NCBI GenBank assembly: GCA_000226015.1
Contig: JH152948.1
Location: 189,491 to 212,428, forward strand
Reading direction: 5' to 3'
Source of the DNA: Mnemiopsis leidyi
Taxonomy: Eukaryota; Ctenophora; Tentaculata; Lobata; Bolinopsidae
DNA length: 22,938 nt
Each line of letters begins with the position of its first letter. Within the stretch, counting starts at the first letter, position 1. The position numbers and the translations under genes are program-made. The notes beneath the pieces are model-generated. The model worked only from the letters and a program-made list of their open reading frames with translations. It was not told where the DNA came from and did not search any database. Positions 11,201 to 19,928 of the stretch are shown here, piece by piece.

Positions 11201-14200
11201 ATATTCATCTCCTGTCTCTGTATATTGGTATCCAGTAAAGGAGGTAAAGGAGGGAAAGGGGCAGCTGCTAACTCCAAAATGCCAGACAACGAGCTGAACC
11301 ACACCGCTGGTTTCAGTCACGTGGCAGGGAACTGGATGATCTACGGACCAGTCCTGGGGTGCATCTTCCTTATTACTCTGTGTGTTCTGTACGACAAGCT
11401 GAACAACTACATGAGATACAGGCAGTCCCAGACGTCCTCGGTCGACTACAGCAGCCATGACGTCATTGAAGCAAGTTGTCACACGCTAGATGGAGGAGTG
11501 AAGGTAGTCCACGACCCTGTCACCGGACTCTATGTTCCTATCGACCCTATCGATTGTAATGTTCACGATCTTGGAGACCGGAGACTAGAGACAGCCTCCT
11601 TTCCGGACCTGATAGAGATGATTACAACTCCGAAACAACAGAAAGGATTGTTTCTTGAGGAGGAGGAAGAGGGTGCTGATCAGATCCCTCTGATCGAGGA
11701 AAATCGTAAGGCTGAGGTGAGACAGCAGATGTCGGAGCAGCACCCTGGTTCACCAGGAGGAGAAGGCAGTCCTAGATCAGTGGTGGAGAGGAGTGCTACC
11801 CTACAGAGAGCCGGGGACTCTGTCAGTCCGGGGCAGCACAAGATGCGGTCTGAGAAGAGTGGTTTCGGGGAGAAACAGAAAATAAAGATGGTGGAGTTCG
11901 ACGGACATCAGAGAGGAAATACCCGAACTAACGGGAAGTCCAATCGTAAACCTATCTCAGAGGTTTGAGAAGTTTAGTGCGGGATGAGGAGAAGGGATGT
12001 TCCTGTAGAACAACTTAAATGCAAATGTCAGACTCAGTATTTTTCAGTTTCGGAGGAGTGCTGATTTCAAGGGAATGAAATAGGAAATAGGGCAAGGTGA
12101 ATGGTATGACAAAATAACTTAAAAGTTAGACTTTGCTTTCTTGAAATAAGCGCCATAAAATTGTTAACAATGATATTTCATTACTTCAATACCGATTCCT
12201 AAGTCCCTAAGATGTATAATGTATGTGCATGAGATCAGTGCGTATTTGATATTTAATATCATATTTGGTTCGTGAACCTATTACACAGTTGAAAATCAAC
12301 ACTCATCCTGCGAAGCGCAATGTCATTATGGATACATTGTAGGCAGATTAAAGCCACAAAAGTTTAGTAGCAAAACTTAACTTAAAGAAAAACTAAAAAG
12401 TAGTGTCCGATTTGTAATGGATATTTCATATCAAACTACTGAGCTTACAGTTAGAGCAGTAAGTACGCTTGATGCGTAGGAATTTTATTTCTATAGCATG
12501 CATGAAGACAGCCTTACTTTGACAACAATATTCTTTGAAATTGTCACTTATTGAACTGTTTGATCAGCTCACATTTTTAGTCTTCTACTTATTTTATAGG
12601 GAACGTGTTTCTAATTCTTTTGTTAATTTGCTAGCGTGATAATTGTATAGTTACTTGTCAGATAAAGTGTAATTTACAGGAGTTAACCCAAAAAGGCAAA
12701 AGCACTGCCGGACTGCCCTCTAGACAAGAGATTCAAGCCAGTTAAGAATACATTTTTATAAAAATTACCACAAAAGCTATAAGTTAAGAAGCTTACCCTG
12801 CTTAAGACGACAGGATTATGGCGAAACTTTTGAAATCCGGCATTCTCCTTGAAATTGTCTTGAATTTCGGACTTGGGTGGTTCACGGTACTCTGCAAATT
12901 GTATATCAAGCTCCTAAATTTGTCAAAAATAGTAGATACAGATTAGAGATTCACTGTTGAAATGACGGAAAATATACTTCATCGATTACAATTTATTATT
13001 AAAAACACAAAGTTATTACGGATACTTACCGGAAAGAGACCCAAGAGAAAATCCGTTTCTAAACTTTACGAGCTGATCCACTCTATCTCTTGGTCTGACG
13101 TGTTCGGCTTGGGAAACATAGCACGACCTACAGAGATTGTAGGAGTAATACAAAGATAAGGTAGAAACATCAACAGTTCTCGGTTAAAACGAGACGAGCC
13201 TTAATTTAGGCACCAAGATTCTAGCCCTCGATTTGCCCCTCAGGAACACTGACATGTATCGACAAGTTGGGACACACTACAAGAACAACGGATGTGGAGA
13301 AATTCTGTACAACTCTGAGGGATGTCCTCTGAAGGGGCAGTCGAGACTGCTTCAATCTGTGGAGAGGGACGGTTTCTTCCCAATACGAAATCCCGAGACT
13401 ACCAATACTTGATTCTGCGTTCTAACCTGGTGGAAGCTGAAAGTTTTGGGTTGTCAGTCCCCAGAGAGACATTGCTTCTCGTTATTATCTCCTCTCCTTT
13501 AACTTTCGGGTTTAGTATTACTCCTGGTGCTCGCTGAAATTTTTTGTAAGGAAGTCTTAATAGTAAGATTGAATATTAAGTTACATGCACTTAATGTTAA
13601 TTGACGTAACAAATGTTTGGCATACTATTTGTGATTTATTTTTAGCCAAGTCAACCCTAAACTGAAAAACATCAGGATATGCAGAAGACAATCATGAACT
13701 AATTGATACATCAAAATGAGACTGACCACAGGAAAGTGTTCCTGATAAGAAGTGTCATTTTGCAGCTGTCTCACTCGTTCCGGATGCCGGTCTCCCTCCG
13801 GGAAACTGCTCTCAAAGACGTTGTCAGGCTTCATCGACTGAGCCGCGCCTGCGGGACAGAAAATTTTAGTTTTACTGGTAACAGACTTGGATTTTAATCA
13901 TACCTGATTCTAGAATGATTGTGTAGGAATATTTATATTCGACATTTTGTAAGGTACAACACAGGAGTTATACAAAAAGGTGGTCTCCAGTCCTACAAAC
14001 TCGAATCCAGCAGAACCGACACCCAGCAACACTCACCGTTTTACAAAGAGGTGGTCTCCAGTCCTACAAACTCGACTCTAGCAGAACCGACACCCAGCAA
14101 CACTCACCGTTTTACAAAGAGGTGGTCTCCAGTCCTACATACTCGAACCCAGCAGAACCGACACCCAGCAACACTTACCGTAACTAAGACCAGTGTGGTA

Positions 14201-16586
14201 AGACTTGCAGGTCGTGTCGGAGTCCAGAGTACCGGCGTGAGGGGTCTCCTCACCAAACAGGAATGTTGTACCGAGAATCTTAGACATGACAGCATTCTTG
14301 TTGTATCTGAAGTGAGTAAAGAGGTGAAGGTTGGGTTCATCTTATGACCAAATATAGCTAGTTGTTTAGACTTTCAGAGTGCACTAATCTAAATGGATGA
14401 TACCTTAACGGCGATAAAGTTTCTGGTCATACGTTTGCGATTTTAAGCTGTTCGTCAGGCTGGTAAGAAAGAGTTTTAACCGGCAAATCTTTTACCGGTT
14501 GACTTACCTATAAGGGACTAATTGTGGGCAAGAAACAAGATGTAAAGCAAAAAATGACTTGTAGGTACCTAGGAGTAGTGTATTGCTGTTTGGTGAAGGT
14601 GTCCCGAACATTGGTGGTGTGCTCTGGAGTGGTTTCGTTACCCAGGCCAACAGAGTGACCACCCCTCCTCAGGGCGGCAGAGCCATACTCCTGCTTGATC
14701 GCTGGCTTGAAGTCTCCAGAGTGAAGCTCCTGGACACATCAGAGATTATCAGGTTATGTGTCTTTTTAACTATAGTAGTCAAGAGTTGGAACTTTACTAA
14801 TTCAGTAAACACTTATTGTATACACTAAATACCTTGTTAGTGGTTATGATAAACACTAAGTACCTTGTTAGTGGTTATGTAAGAAGGTGGTGCGCGCCGG
14901 TCTGTCTTGAGAGTGTCAATAATCCCGTAGTCAATGTACTCTGGATACCTGATTGAAAAAAAAGTGCGATAAAAACGTGAGATAAACTGTCAGCATCCAT
15001 AGAACAGTTTGAAGCAGTGTACTGTGTACATAAAAAATACTAAACAAAGATGACTCATGACATGCAGTGAATTTCTTGTTAGACTTGATGTGATCTACAC
15101 TCTGTCCGGTAAAATTACCTGTTAGGCTTAATGTGATCTACACTCTGTCCGGTGAAATTACCTGTTAGGCTCGATGTGATCTACACTCTGTCCGGTGAAA
15201 TTACCTGTTAGGCTTGATGTGATCTACACTCTGTCCGGTGAAATTACCTGTTAGGCTTGATGTGATCAACACTCTGTCCGGTTAAATTACCTGTTAGGCT
15301 TGATGTGATCCACACCCTGTCCGGTGAAATTACGTGTTAGGCTCGATGTGATCTACACTCTGTCCGGTGAAATTACCTGTTAGGCTTGATGTGATCCACA
15401 CTCTGTCCGGTGAAATTACCTGTTAGGCTTGATGTGATCCACACTCTGTCCGGTAAAATTACCTGTTAGGCTTGATGTGATCCACACTCTGTCCGGTGAA
15501 ATTACCCCGCACTTCCGAGTCTGGAAACTTCACCAGCTCACTGTCCCCCATCGGTACGGAGCTGACCATCAGCGATTTCTGTCCTTGATGGTCAAATTTG
15601 AGGGCATTTTCCTTGCTGAAGTGGGCTGCCGAAGTCGTTCTGAAAGATGGTCGATCATTTGATCAAGGAGTATAAAATAAATTACATACATTCTTTAGCA
15701 ACTTGTTGAGATAACGAAGAAAATTTTACTAATGGCCCTAGATAATGGGTGTGTGATTCTCAGTGAAACTATCAAGGACTCACTGGAAAGACATACACTG
15801 CTGATCGCTGTGCCCCTTGAAATTTGTGTTGAGCTTGCCAGTGTAATCGTTCCACTCACGCGTAGCGATTCCCCAATGTTGGTAGGAATCTCTCGTCTGC
15901 GAAACCGGCAAGTTTCGATCTTTGTCACTGCTGCAAAATTAAGAAAAGTAAAGACGAAGTAGTATAAATGGGGACATCTTTAACATGTTTTGATGACAGG
16001 TATAGTGGTAAAATCGTTACAAGCGGTTTTTCCCGTCATTTCGCGTGTTAAGACAGGTCTTTCCTTTACTTGGAATATGGAAAGACAAAAACAAAACATT
16101 GAAATAACGATCAGCCTTAATTTAGCCACTATACGAATCTACGAGAATCGGTGAATATAGTGCGTGGTGCCGCGGTGTATCTAGATAACATGGTGTATCT
16201 AGATAACGTGGTGAATCTAGATAACATGGTAAATCTAGATAACATGGTGACGATCTACCTGTGCATGATCTGGCTGTCACCTATCACTTTCACGGGGCGA
16301 GCTTGCAGTCCGGAACCAGAGAAAGCGGGGAACTCTGCTTTGTGTTGTGTACTCTTCGTTTCCTGGAATATCCAACTCAATCAGCTAGATCAAACCCAAT
16401 ACAACAGCTAACAGCCACCAACTTCATTTAACAGGATGGAAAAAGGTAGGCTTTTTTGCCACACAAAAGTGGAACAAGTTGTACTACCTCCAAAAAAGCA
16501 TCGTCCATCCCCACCCTATAATGGGACGCTGAAAGAAAACTTTTTCCTATCTTTTCTGGGGGAAGTTTAGCAACAGTAGGGGCCAT
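8242..16586 (-). CDS. SAXO5/TEX45-like axonemal microtubule protein, 13 exons
   Basis: Exons in transcript order: 16488-16586, 16259-16362, 15784-15930, 15463-15639, 14864-14948, 14569-14729, 14179-14306, 13727-13848, 13427-13533, 13030-13127, 12797-12891, 8400-8548, 8242-8299. All twelve introns are GT-AG with consistent phases and give 509 residues. The start (MAPTVAKLPPEK) has a good context, AACATGG; the frame is open upstream to 16688, so a longer N-terminus is possible. The protein is made of irregular repeats: a Ser-X-Val/Leu-X-Leu/Met-Gly turn (SSVPMGD, HSVGLGNE, SNVSLGTD, SSLPLGT) alternates with Thr-Thr/Ser-Tyr-aromatic segments (QTTSAAHF, KQQYTTP, DTSYQEHF, YTTSYNSLFY). This style and length (about 500) fit stabilizers of axonemal microtubules such as SAXO5/TEX45; SAXO4/PPP1R32 is the main alternative. 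Such proteins bind doublet microtubules in cilia and sperm flagella. The terminal exon, ending YDYEASEPIE, is the weakest part. Intron 8 uses a less usual donor, GTG|GTCAGT. Confidence 0.75.
9362..10354 (+). CDS. Single-pass membrane protein, unknown family (copy 1)
   Basis: An uninterrupted frame encodes 330 residues. The N-terminus (MMQRLSKRWVLAPHLLTQTL) could be a weak signal peptide. A Gly/Ser/Lys-rich segment (about 24-52) follows, then one membrane helix (about 54-73, WIVYGPVLICIILITLCVLY) and a long polar tail of about 255 residues that should be cytoplasmic. The tail has basic residues just after the helix (LMRKRH) and, near 217-235, a short duplicated heptad-like run (KIALLDQKIALLEQ) suggesting a coiled coil. 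The helix and its DKxNN border match the neighbouring gene at 11180-11968 almost residue for residue, while the tails differ, so this is an old tandem duplication. ATGs at 9362 and 9365 are both possible starts. An upstream exon supplying a better signal peptide cannot be excluded. No enzyme, channel or receptor motif is recognisable. Confidence 0.75.
   Translation: MMQRLSKRWVLAPHLLTQTLVHCKSGAAIGGAAGSGKSGGATKGNSDDSPLGNWIVYGPVLICIILITLCVLYDKVNNCLMRKRHDESHLSKRDYTRGSRKQGHEPTTEKEWLPMKTSRRTTAEETFIPKLSVNCGTSDYIPDGRKTVEHTTRQNLEREQMRRSSDQHRSVVDELTTVSMTEENIDNTSPTWDHEILLWDQDQQPAMDQQSLWEEKIALLDQKIALLEQEKPRYKHRDLHKQRSLDVTSREQLCTSKWRTKRPLKTTKSDTTVCASDHDASQEAADHGELSLNQQLPDVHLKTGYDELKLKSSVRDLSRPPLLASKSIGI
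10451..10456 (+). promoter_or_regulatory. Polyadenylation signal AATAAA
   Basis: A canonical hexamer lies 97 bp after the stop of the first nested gene. A second AATAAA at 10855-10860 could serve a longer form. Both lie before the second nested gene, so the two genes probably have separate transcripts. Confidence 0.5.
11180..11968 (+). CDS. Single-pass type I membrane protein, unknown family (copy 2)
   Basis: The start at 11180 was chosen because it opens with a clear signal peptide (MQSPVNLIFISCLCILVSS) followed by a mature GGKGGKG stretch. The same frame is open back to 10958, but that part reads like untranslated sequence, and an acceptor-like CTCTTAG ends at 11166. The protein has 262 residues: signal about 1-19, a short outside segment with one N-glycosylation sequon (NHT at 40-42), a membrane helix about 52-72 (WMIYGPVLGCIFLITLCVLY), and a tail of about 190 residues rich in Glu, Ser and Arg with acidic runs (LEEEEEGADQIP). 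The helix and its flanks, GNW before and YDKLNN after, are shared with the gene at 9362-10354. An ATTAAA at 12347 is a possible polyadenylation signal. The function is not recognisable; a small receptor accessory or adaptor role would be guesswork. Confidence 0.8.
   Translation: MQSPVNLIFISCLCILVSSKGGKGGKGAAANSKMPDNELNHTAGFSHVAGNWMIYGPVLGCIFLITLCVLYDKLNNYMRYRQSQTSSVDYSSHDVIEASCHTLDGGVKVVHDPVTGLYVPIDPIDCNVHDLGDRRLETASFPDLIEMITTPKQQKGLFLEEEEEGADQIPLIEENRKAEVRQQMSEQHPGSPGGEGSPRSVVERSATLQRAGDSVSPGQHKMRSEKSGFGEKQKIKMVEFDGHQRGNTRTNGKSNRKPISEV
13968..14179. repeat. 71-bp minisatellite at the intron 7 donor
   Basis: About three units of 71 bp lie directly inside intron 7 of the SAXO5-like gene. The marker TGGTCTCCAG starts at 13981, 14052 and 14123. 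Read on the minus strand, the unit next to exon 7 begins with the used donor ACG|GTAAGTGTTGC, and each inner unit carries a donor-like ACG|GTGAGTGTTGC. Use of the second donor would add 71 bases and meets a stop codon (TAG) within it. Confidence 0.9.
14822..14883. repeat. 31-bp tandem duplication across the exon 5 donor
   Basis: Two copies of a 31-bp unit sit head to tail. On the minus strand each reads ATAACCACTAACAAG followed by GTACTTAGTG or GTATTTAGTG. The first copy covers the last codons of exon 5 (ITTNK) and its donor. The second lies wholly in intron 5 and repeats the exon end and the donor. The GT-to-AG segment between the two donors is exactly 31 bp. Confidence 0.9.
15076..15505. 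repeat. 43-bp minisatellite, ten copies, built from the end of exon 4
   Basis: Ten units have TGATC(T/C)ACAC or a close variant at 15091 and every 43 bp to 15478. The rightmost copy (15463-15505) is coding: on the minus strand it encodes most of GNFTGQSVDHIKPNR at the end of exon 4. The other nine form the 5' part of intron 4. Each unit, read on the minus strand, begins GTAATTT and ends CCTAACAG, so every junction recreates AG|GTAATT. Read-through past the first junction gives an immediate in-frame stop (AAC AGG TAA), so only the exon-proximal junction is usable as the donor for this protein. Confidence 0.93.
16174..16257. repeat. 18-bp minisatellite just inside the intron 2 donor
   Basis: Four 18-bp units (GGTGTATCTAGATAACAT and variants) start at 16174, 16192, 16210 and 16228. 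A degenerate fifth (GGTGACGATCTAC) runs into the donor of exon 2 of the SAXO5-like gene at 16257-16258. On the minus strand the intron therefore starts GTAGATCGTCACC and continues straight into the array. Confidence 0.9.
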
Positions 16587-18382
16587 GTTCGCAGTTGTGT
16601 CAGTGCAAGTTTTACGATCAAGTGCAAATAGAAAGCAGTAAGCAATGCAAATTTGCGTGACAAGTGCTGATCTTGGGGCAACAAGCACGCTTAATACGTT
16701 ATCGTATTAACGTGGATCACCGTCGTTTTAAAAATTGTAAGTGCGATTTATCGCAAGTTTATAGATTGGTCGAGAGAATTAAGAGCAGGCTGTGGATTTG
16801 TCATGGATTAGTAATGGTGCACATTGAAATAGAGAGGAAGAATTTGACATGGTTATTGACTGTCAGGCTGATGGTCACATGAATTAACTTCAAAGAATGA
16901 CTTAAGGAAAAATATAAAAAGGTATGACAACCATTAAATGTAAAAGTACTCAAAAAGCCTTGCTGTCTGATAGTTTAACACATGTGGAATATACAATGCA
17001 ATGTGATATATACAATACCAACGCAAAATGTAAGGAAAAACCTGTCGTGAAATAGTCTACTTCTTTTTTCAATGCTGCTTCATCCAATAACAAGATTGAC
17101 TACCTCAACAGCACAACGTAGTTTATAGAGACAAAGGACAGTTATAACGAGGCTAGCAATCAGCTGAGATAGGCTGTGTAAGAAGTCTCAACATTACATC
17201 AGCTGACCAGGATGGATGTTCACATCTGCAAGCAGTGTTTATACCCCCTAGTCGGGCTGGCTCTCATTAATCAGGAGTATACGCGGGGAAGTTCCGAGTA
17301 TCTTGTAACTCGGCAGAATCACGTGCACTCTCATCAAGTACGTCAATTAGCCACTTTAATTTAACTTTCATTTTAATTTAAAATATTTGTTAAGCTAAAG
17401 CAAGGATAACCTCTTTTAATAACTTCTTAGTTCTTGTGTCTACTCATAAAGATATGGAAAATGCAACTTGGTAATTTTGTGAAAAACAATGACATTATAT
17501 TTCAAAAACACAGGCACATATAAAGCGACATTCAACTACAAGAAACATAACTTGACCTTAATGGAGATATAACGGCGTTACAACTTGACTTGGTCATGAT
17601 TTTAGAATTGCTTTCAACAAGTAATTAGAGTGCACTTTACCGTTTCAGCAAAGTTACGATTAAATATTCCGATTTTCTGTGTCTCTAGTAAGTCTGTACC
17701 CAGATAGAAGTAACTGCGAAAATCAAAGGAATCTTTGCAATTTTTACACAGCCCCATTAAAAATACTTCGAAAATATAAAGATAAAGATAACATAAAGAT
17801 AATTATAGCAAGTAGGGTATATTCTATTCCAACTATCGGATGCGACCAGATTTTTATAAAAATTCAATTTCTCGTCAATTTTTTACCTTTTGGTCACATT
17901 ACGTCCTGTTTTTTTCCAGTCCTACATTATATTTTCACATTAAAGTTACTCCATACCGACTTTAGGCTCAGTCCCAACTATCATAATCACGGATTATTAA
18001 AATTATTGAGTAAAGGTAGGATAAGTAGTTAATCAGTTGAAACTGCTAAAACACGTCTATTGTGTGTCATGTGTTTACAAACATACGCAATATAACCTTT
18101 GTCCATTTTCTTAATTGTTCGGGCAAAAGAGTTCGAATAACAAAAGTACTTAAACAAGGCTACTATGAAATAATACGTCCACAATAATAGGAAACCATTA
18201 GAATAGAAAATGATAAAAGCTGTGAAAGCAGTTACATGGTTTAAGCAATGTAAACGAACAGCTAACTTTCAATGCGTTAAAACGTTTTTGTCTTCATTTT
18301 CGACAATTATTAACGTGATTATAATTGCGATATTAACTTGCAGAACTTAAACTGAGCATGTTTTGGCCTTTGGGATATTGGA
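16587..18382. other. Intergenic region upstream of the SAXO5-like gene
   Basis: This AT-rich stretch probably contains the minus-strand promoter and 5' untranslated sequence of the SAXO5-like gene. Open frames in it are short, AT-driven and begin at arbitrary codons, and none has splice-supported coding character. I see no RNA gene or recognisable repeat. Confidence 0.45.
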
Positions 18383-19928
18383 TAAAACTATGGGTATGTT
18401 ATGGGATACAACTTTCCACCCCTTTTTTCTTCCTTTTAACCACTGAGATAACAACGCCGATATCAGAAAATAGAAAAACTGTGATTGTACAAGCACACGT
18501 GGAACAAGCAATCTACTCAACAAACCATGTTTATATACTTACTGATACAAACCTAGGTCAAAAAGTGGGTAACGACTGGATATTGATGATTGCAAATATT
18601 ATGGTCATTGAAGTAATCAGTTCGTTTCATTAATTCTATTTCCATTATATCAATTTTTGTATCCATACTTTTTTAGTGCATTTTAAGGATACTCTACTTA
18701 CGATTACGTCAAATTTTGTTTTCACAGTTTCTCTGTTTAACACCGTACTTTAAGAATAAATCGGTAGATCTATTGAGACAATTTAGATCTAAAAACGGTT
18801 GCCCTCACCCAGTATTTCCTTAATTATCAAACTTTACACAAGTTTAATTTTGTTCTTTAAATTCGGCAATTTTATGCCTTGTTTATGCCTTGTTTTTATG
18901 CCTTGCTTTTATGCCTCGTTTATTGGCCCAAAATGTGGAAGCAGATACGCTTATTGTGGCCGGGATCAGTATCACAAAATTATTTTGCCGCGTAAATACT
19001 CAAGGCGATTATCGATTCTGTATGAAGAAAACTGGTAACTGCAGCGTGAATACTTCGTCCAGTTCATCTTGGCGTGTAGCTGAACTTTAGAAAGTTGGGG
19101 TTCAGGTTAGAGTACAGATTAGAAGACTGCAAATCACCAACTGCTGCTGTTGCGACTCAGATGTCAAGGCAAACTGTAGAGTGTAGACCAATCCTTGTCA
19201 AGGCATCTCATCGTAGCCGCCATTGTTTCTGAATTAAAATATCATGTCTTCCTAGGCAGTAGGCAGCCAAAATTCTGAGAGCAGAAAAATGTGACTATTA
19301 GTATTGAAACAAATATAGTTGGTATGGTTTCTGAAAATGAAACGGCTACTTCAGTACCAACCATGGCTACCATAATTCTTGCCTTAACCGCTACACCCCC
19401 GAGAATTAATTTTCAAATCTACCCCCTAAATCAACTTGCATTGGTCCGAATAAGATAAGTCTGAAAGGTTTTTGTCTCAATGCCTTTGGTTTCCGAGATA
19501 TCGCGAGGTCGATATATCGACCTCGGGGATTCGACAGGAAAATTTATCTATCTTCTCTATTTCTTCGCTCAGTTAAATACAATTAAAACACTCTTTAAAG
19601 ATTAGAATTTTTTACATGTAATGTATGCACATTTCGCTCCATAATTTTAATTTTTAAGGGGTATATCTGCAACTGAATGCATCATGCGACTAATAAACAA
19701 CAGGCAAATCTACAATTTAAGTTTAAAGACCAAAAATAACAGGTAAATACATGTTTAAGTGTTAATCAAGTAACTTTGACGTTTATCAATTTTTGTTCTT
19801 CAAACCAGTTACCTCTTCATTATATATGCCTGAAAATTCCTCTCTGAGAAACAAAGTTTTTGCTCTAATCTTAGCATCGTCCGTTAGTACCGGTATACCA
19901 AACTGGTTCTTGATCATCTGTGTAGAGA
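18383..19928. repeat. Segmental duplication, copy 1
   Basis: This stretch is repeated, with small differences, at 21584-22938. Both start (C)TATG(G/A)GTATGTTATGGG and both run into the 3' end of a minus-strand bulb-lectin gene. Copy 1 is about 190 bp longer, mainly because of a block near 19388-19547 that is absent from copy 2. The homology continues beyond 19928 only in the sense that copy 2 is cut by the window edge. No complete gene is visible between 18383 and 19870. A direct array of TTTATGCCTTG-like units occurs at about 18871-18921 and again at about 22059-22110. Confidence 0.92.
19388..19547. repeat. About 160-bp block present only in copy 1, with a perfect palindrome
   Basis: Comparison with copy 2 shows that the sequence between CTTGCCTTAA and CTCTATTTCTTCG is missing there. 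The block includes a perfect 22-bp palindrome at 19504-19525 (CGAGGTCGATA and its reverse complement). Its ends share only short, imperfect inverted similarity (CCCCCGAG near the left, CTCGGGG near the right). It may be a small non-autonomous insertion, or sequence deleted from copy 2. Confidence 0.6.

Larger units (their letters stand above)
8549..12796 (-). other. Intron 11 of the SAXO5-like gene, hosting two plus-strand genes
   Basis: This 4,248-bp intron is 8 to 40 times longer than the other eleven (100-514 bp). The flanking exons are both phase 0 and join as NPVVLSR to LKDSHVTL. It contains the two membrane-protein genes at 9362-10354 and 11180-11968. I see no further minus-strand exon in it. 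About 8549-9361 and 11969-12796 hold AT-rich sequence and the probable untranslated regions of the nested genes. Confidence 0.65.

Noticed and set aside
13190-13412. Plus-strand open stretch (RNTDMYRQVGTHYKNNGCGE) inside intron 9
   Set aside because: It looks faintly protein-like but has no start context, no splice partner and no recognisable family. The minus-strand exons on both sides join in phase without it.
14104-14340. Open frame on the minus strand across exon 7 and its repeat
   Set aside because: It is in a different frame from the splice-supported exon 7 and depends on the 71-bp repeat.
16151-16411. Plus-strand open frame with repeated YLDN/NLDN units
   Set aside because: The repeats are the 18-bp minisatellite, and the remainder is antisense to exon 2 of the SAXO5-like gene.
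17679-18032. Open frame of 117 codons in AT-rich DNA
   Set aside because: It starts at GTG, has AT-driven composition and no domain or splice support.
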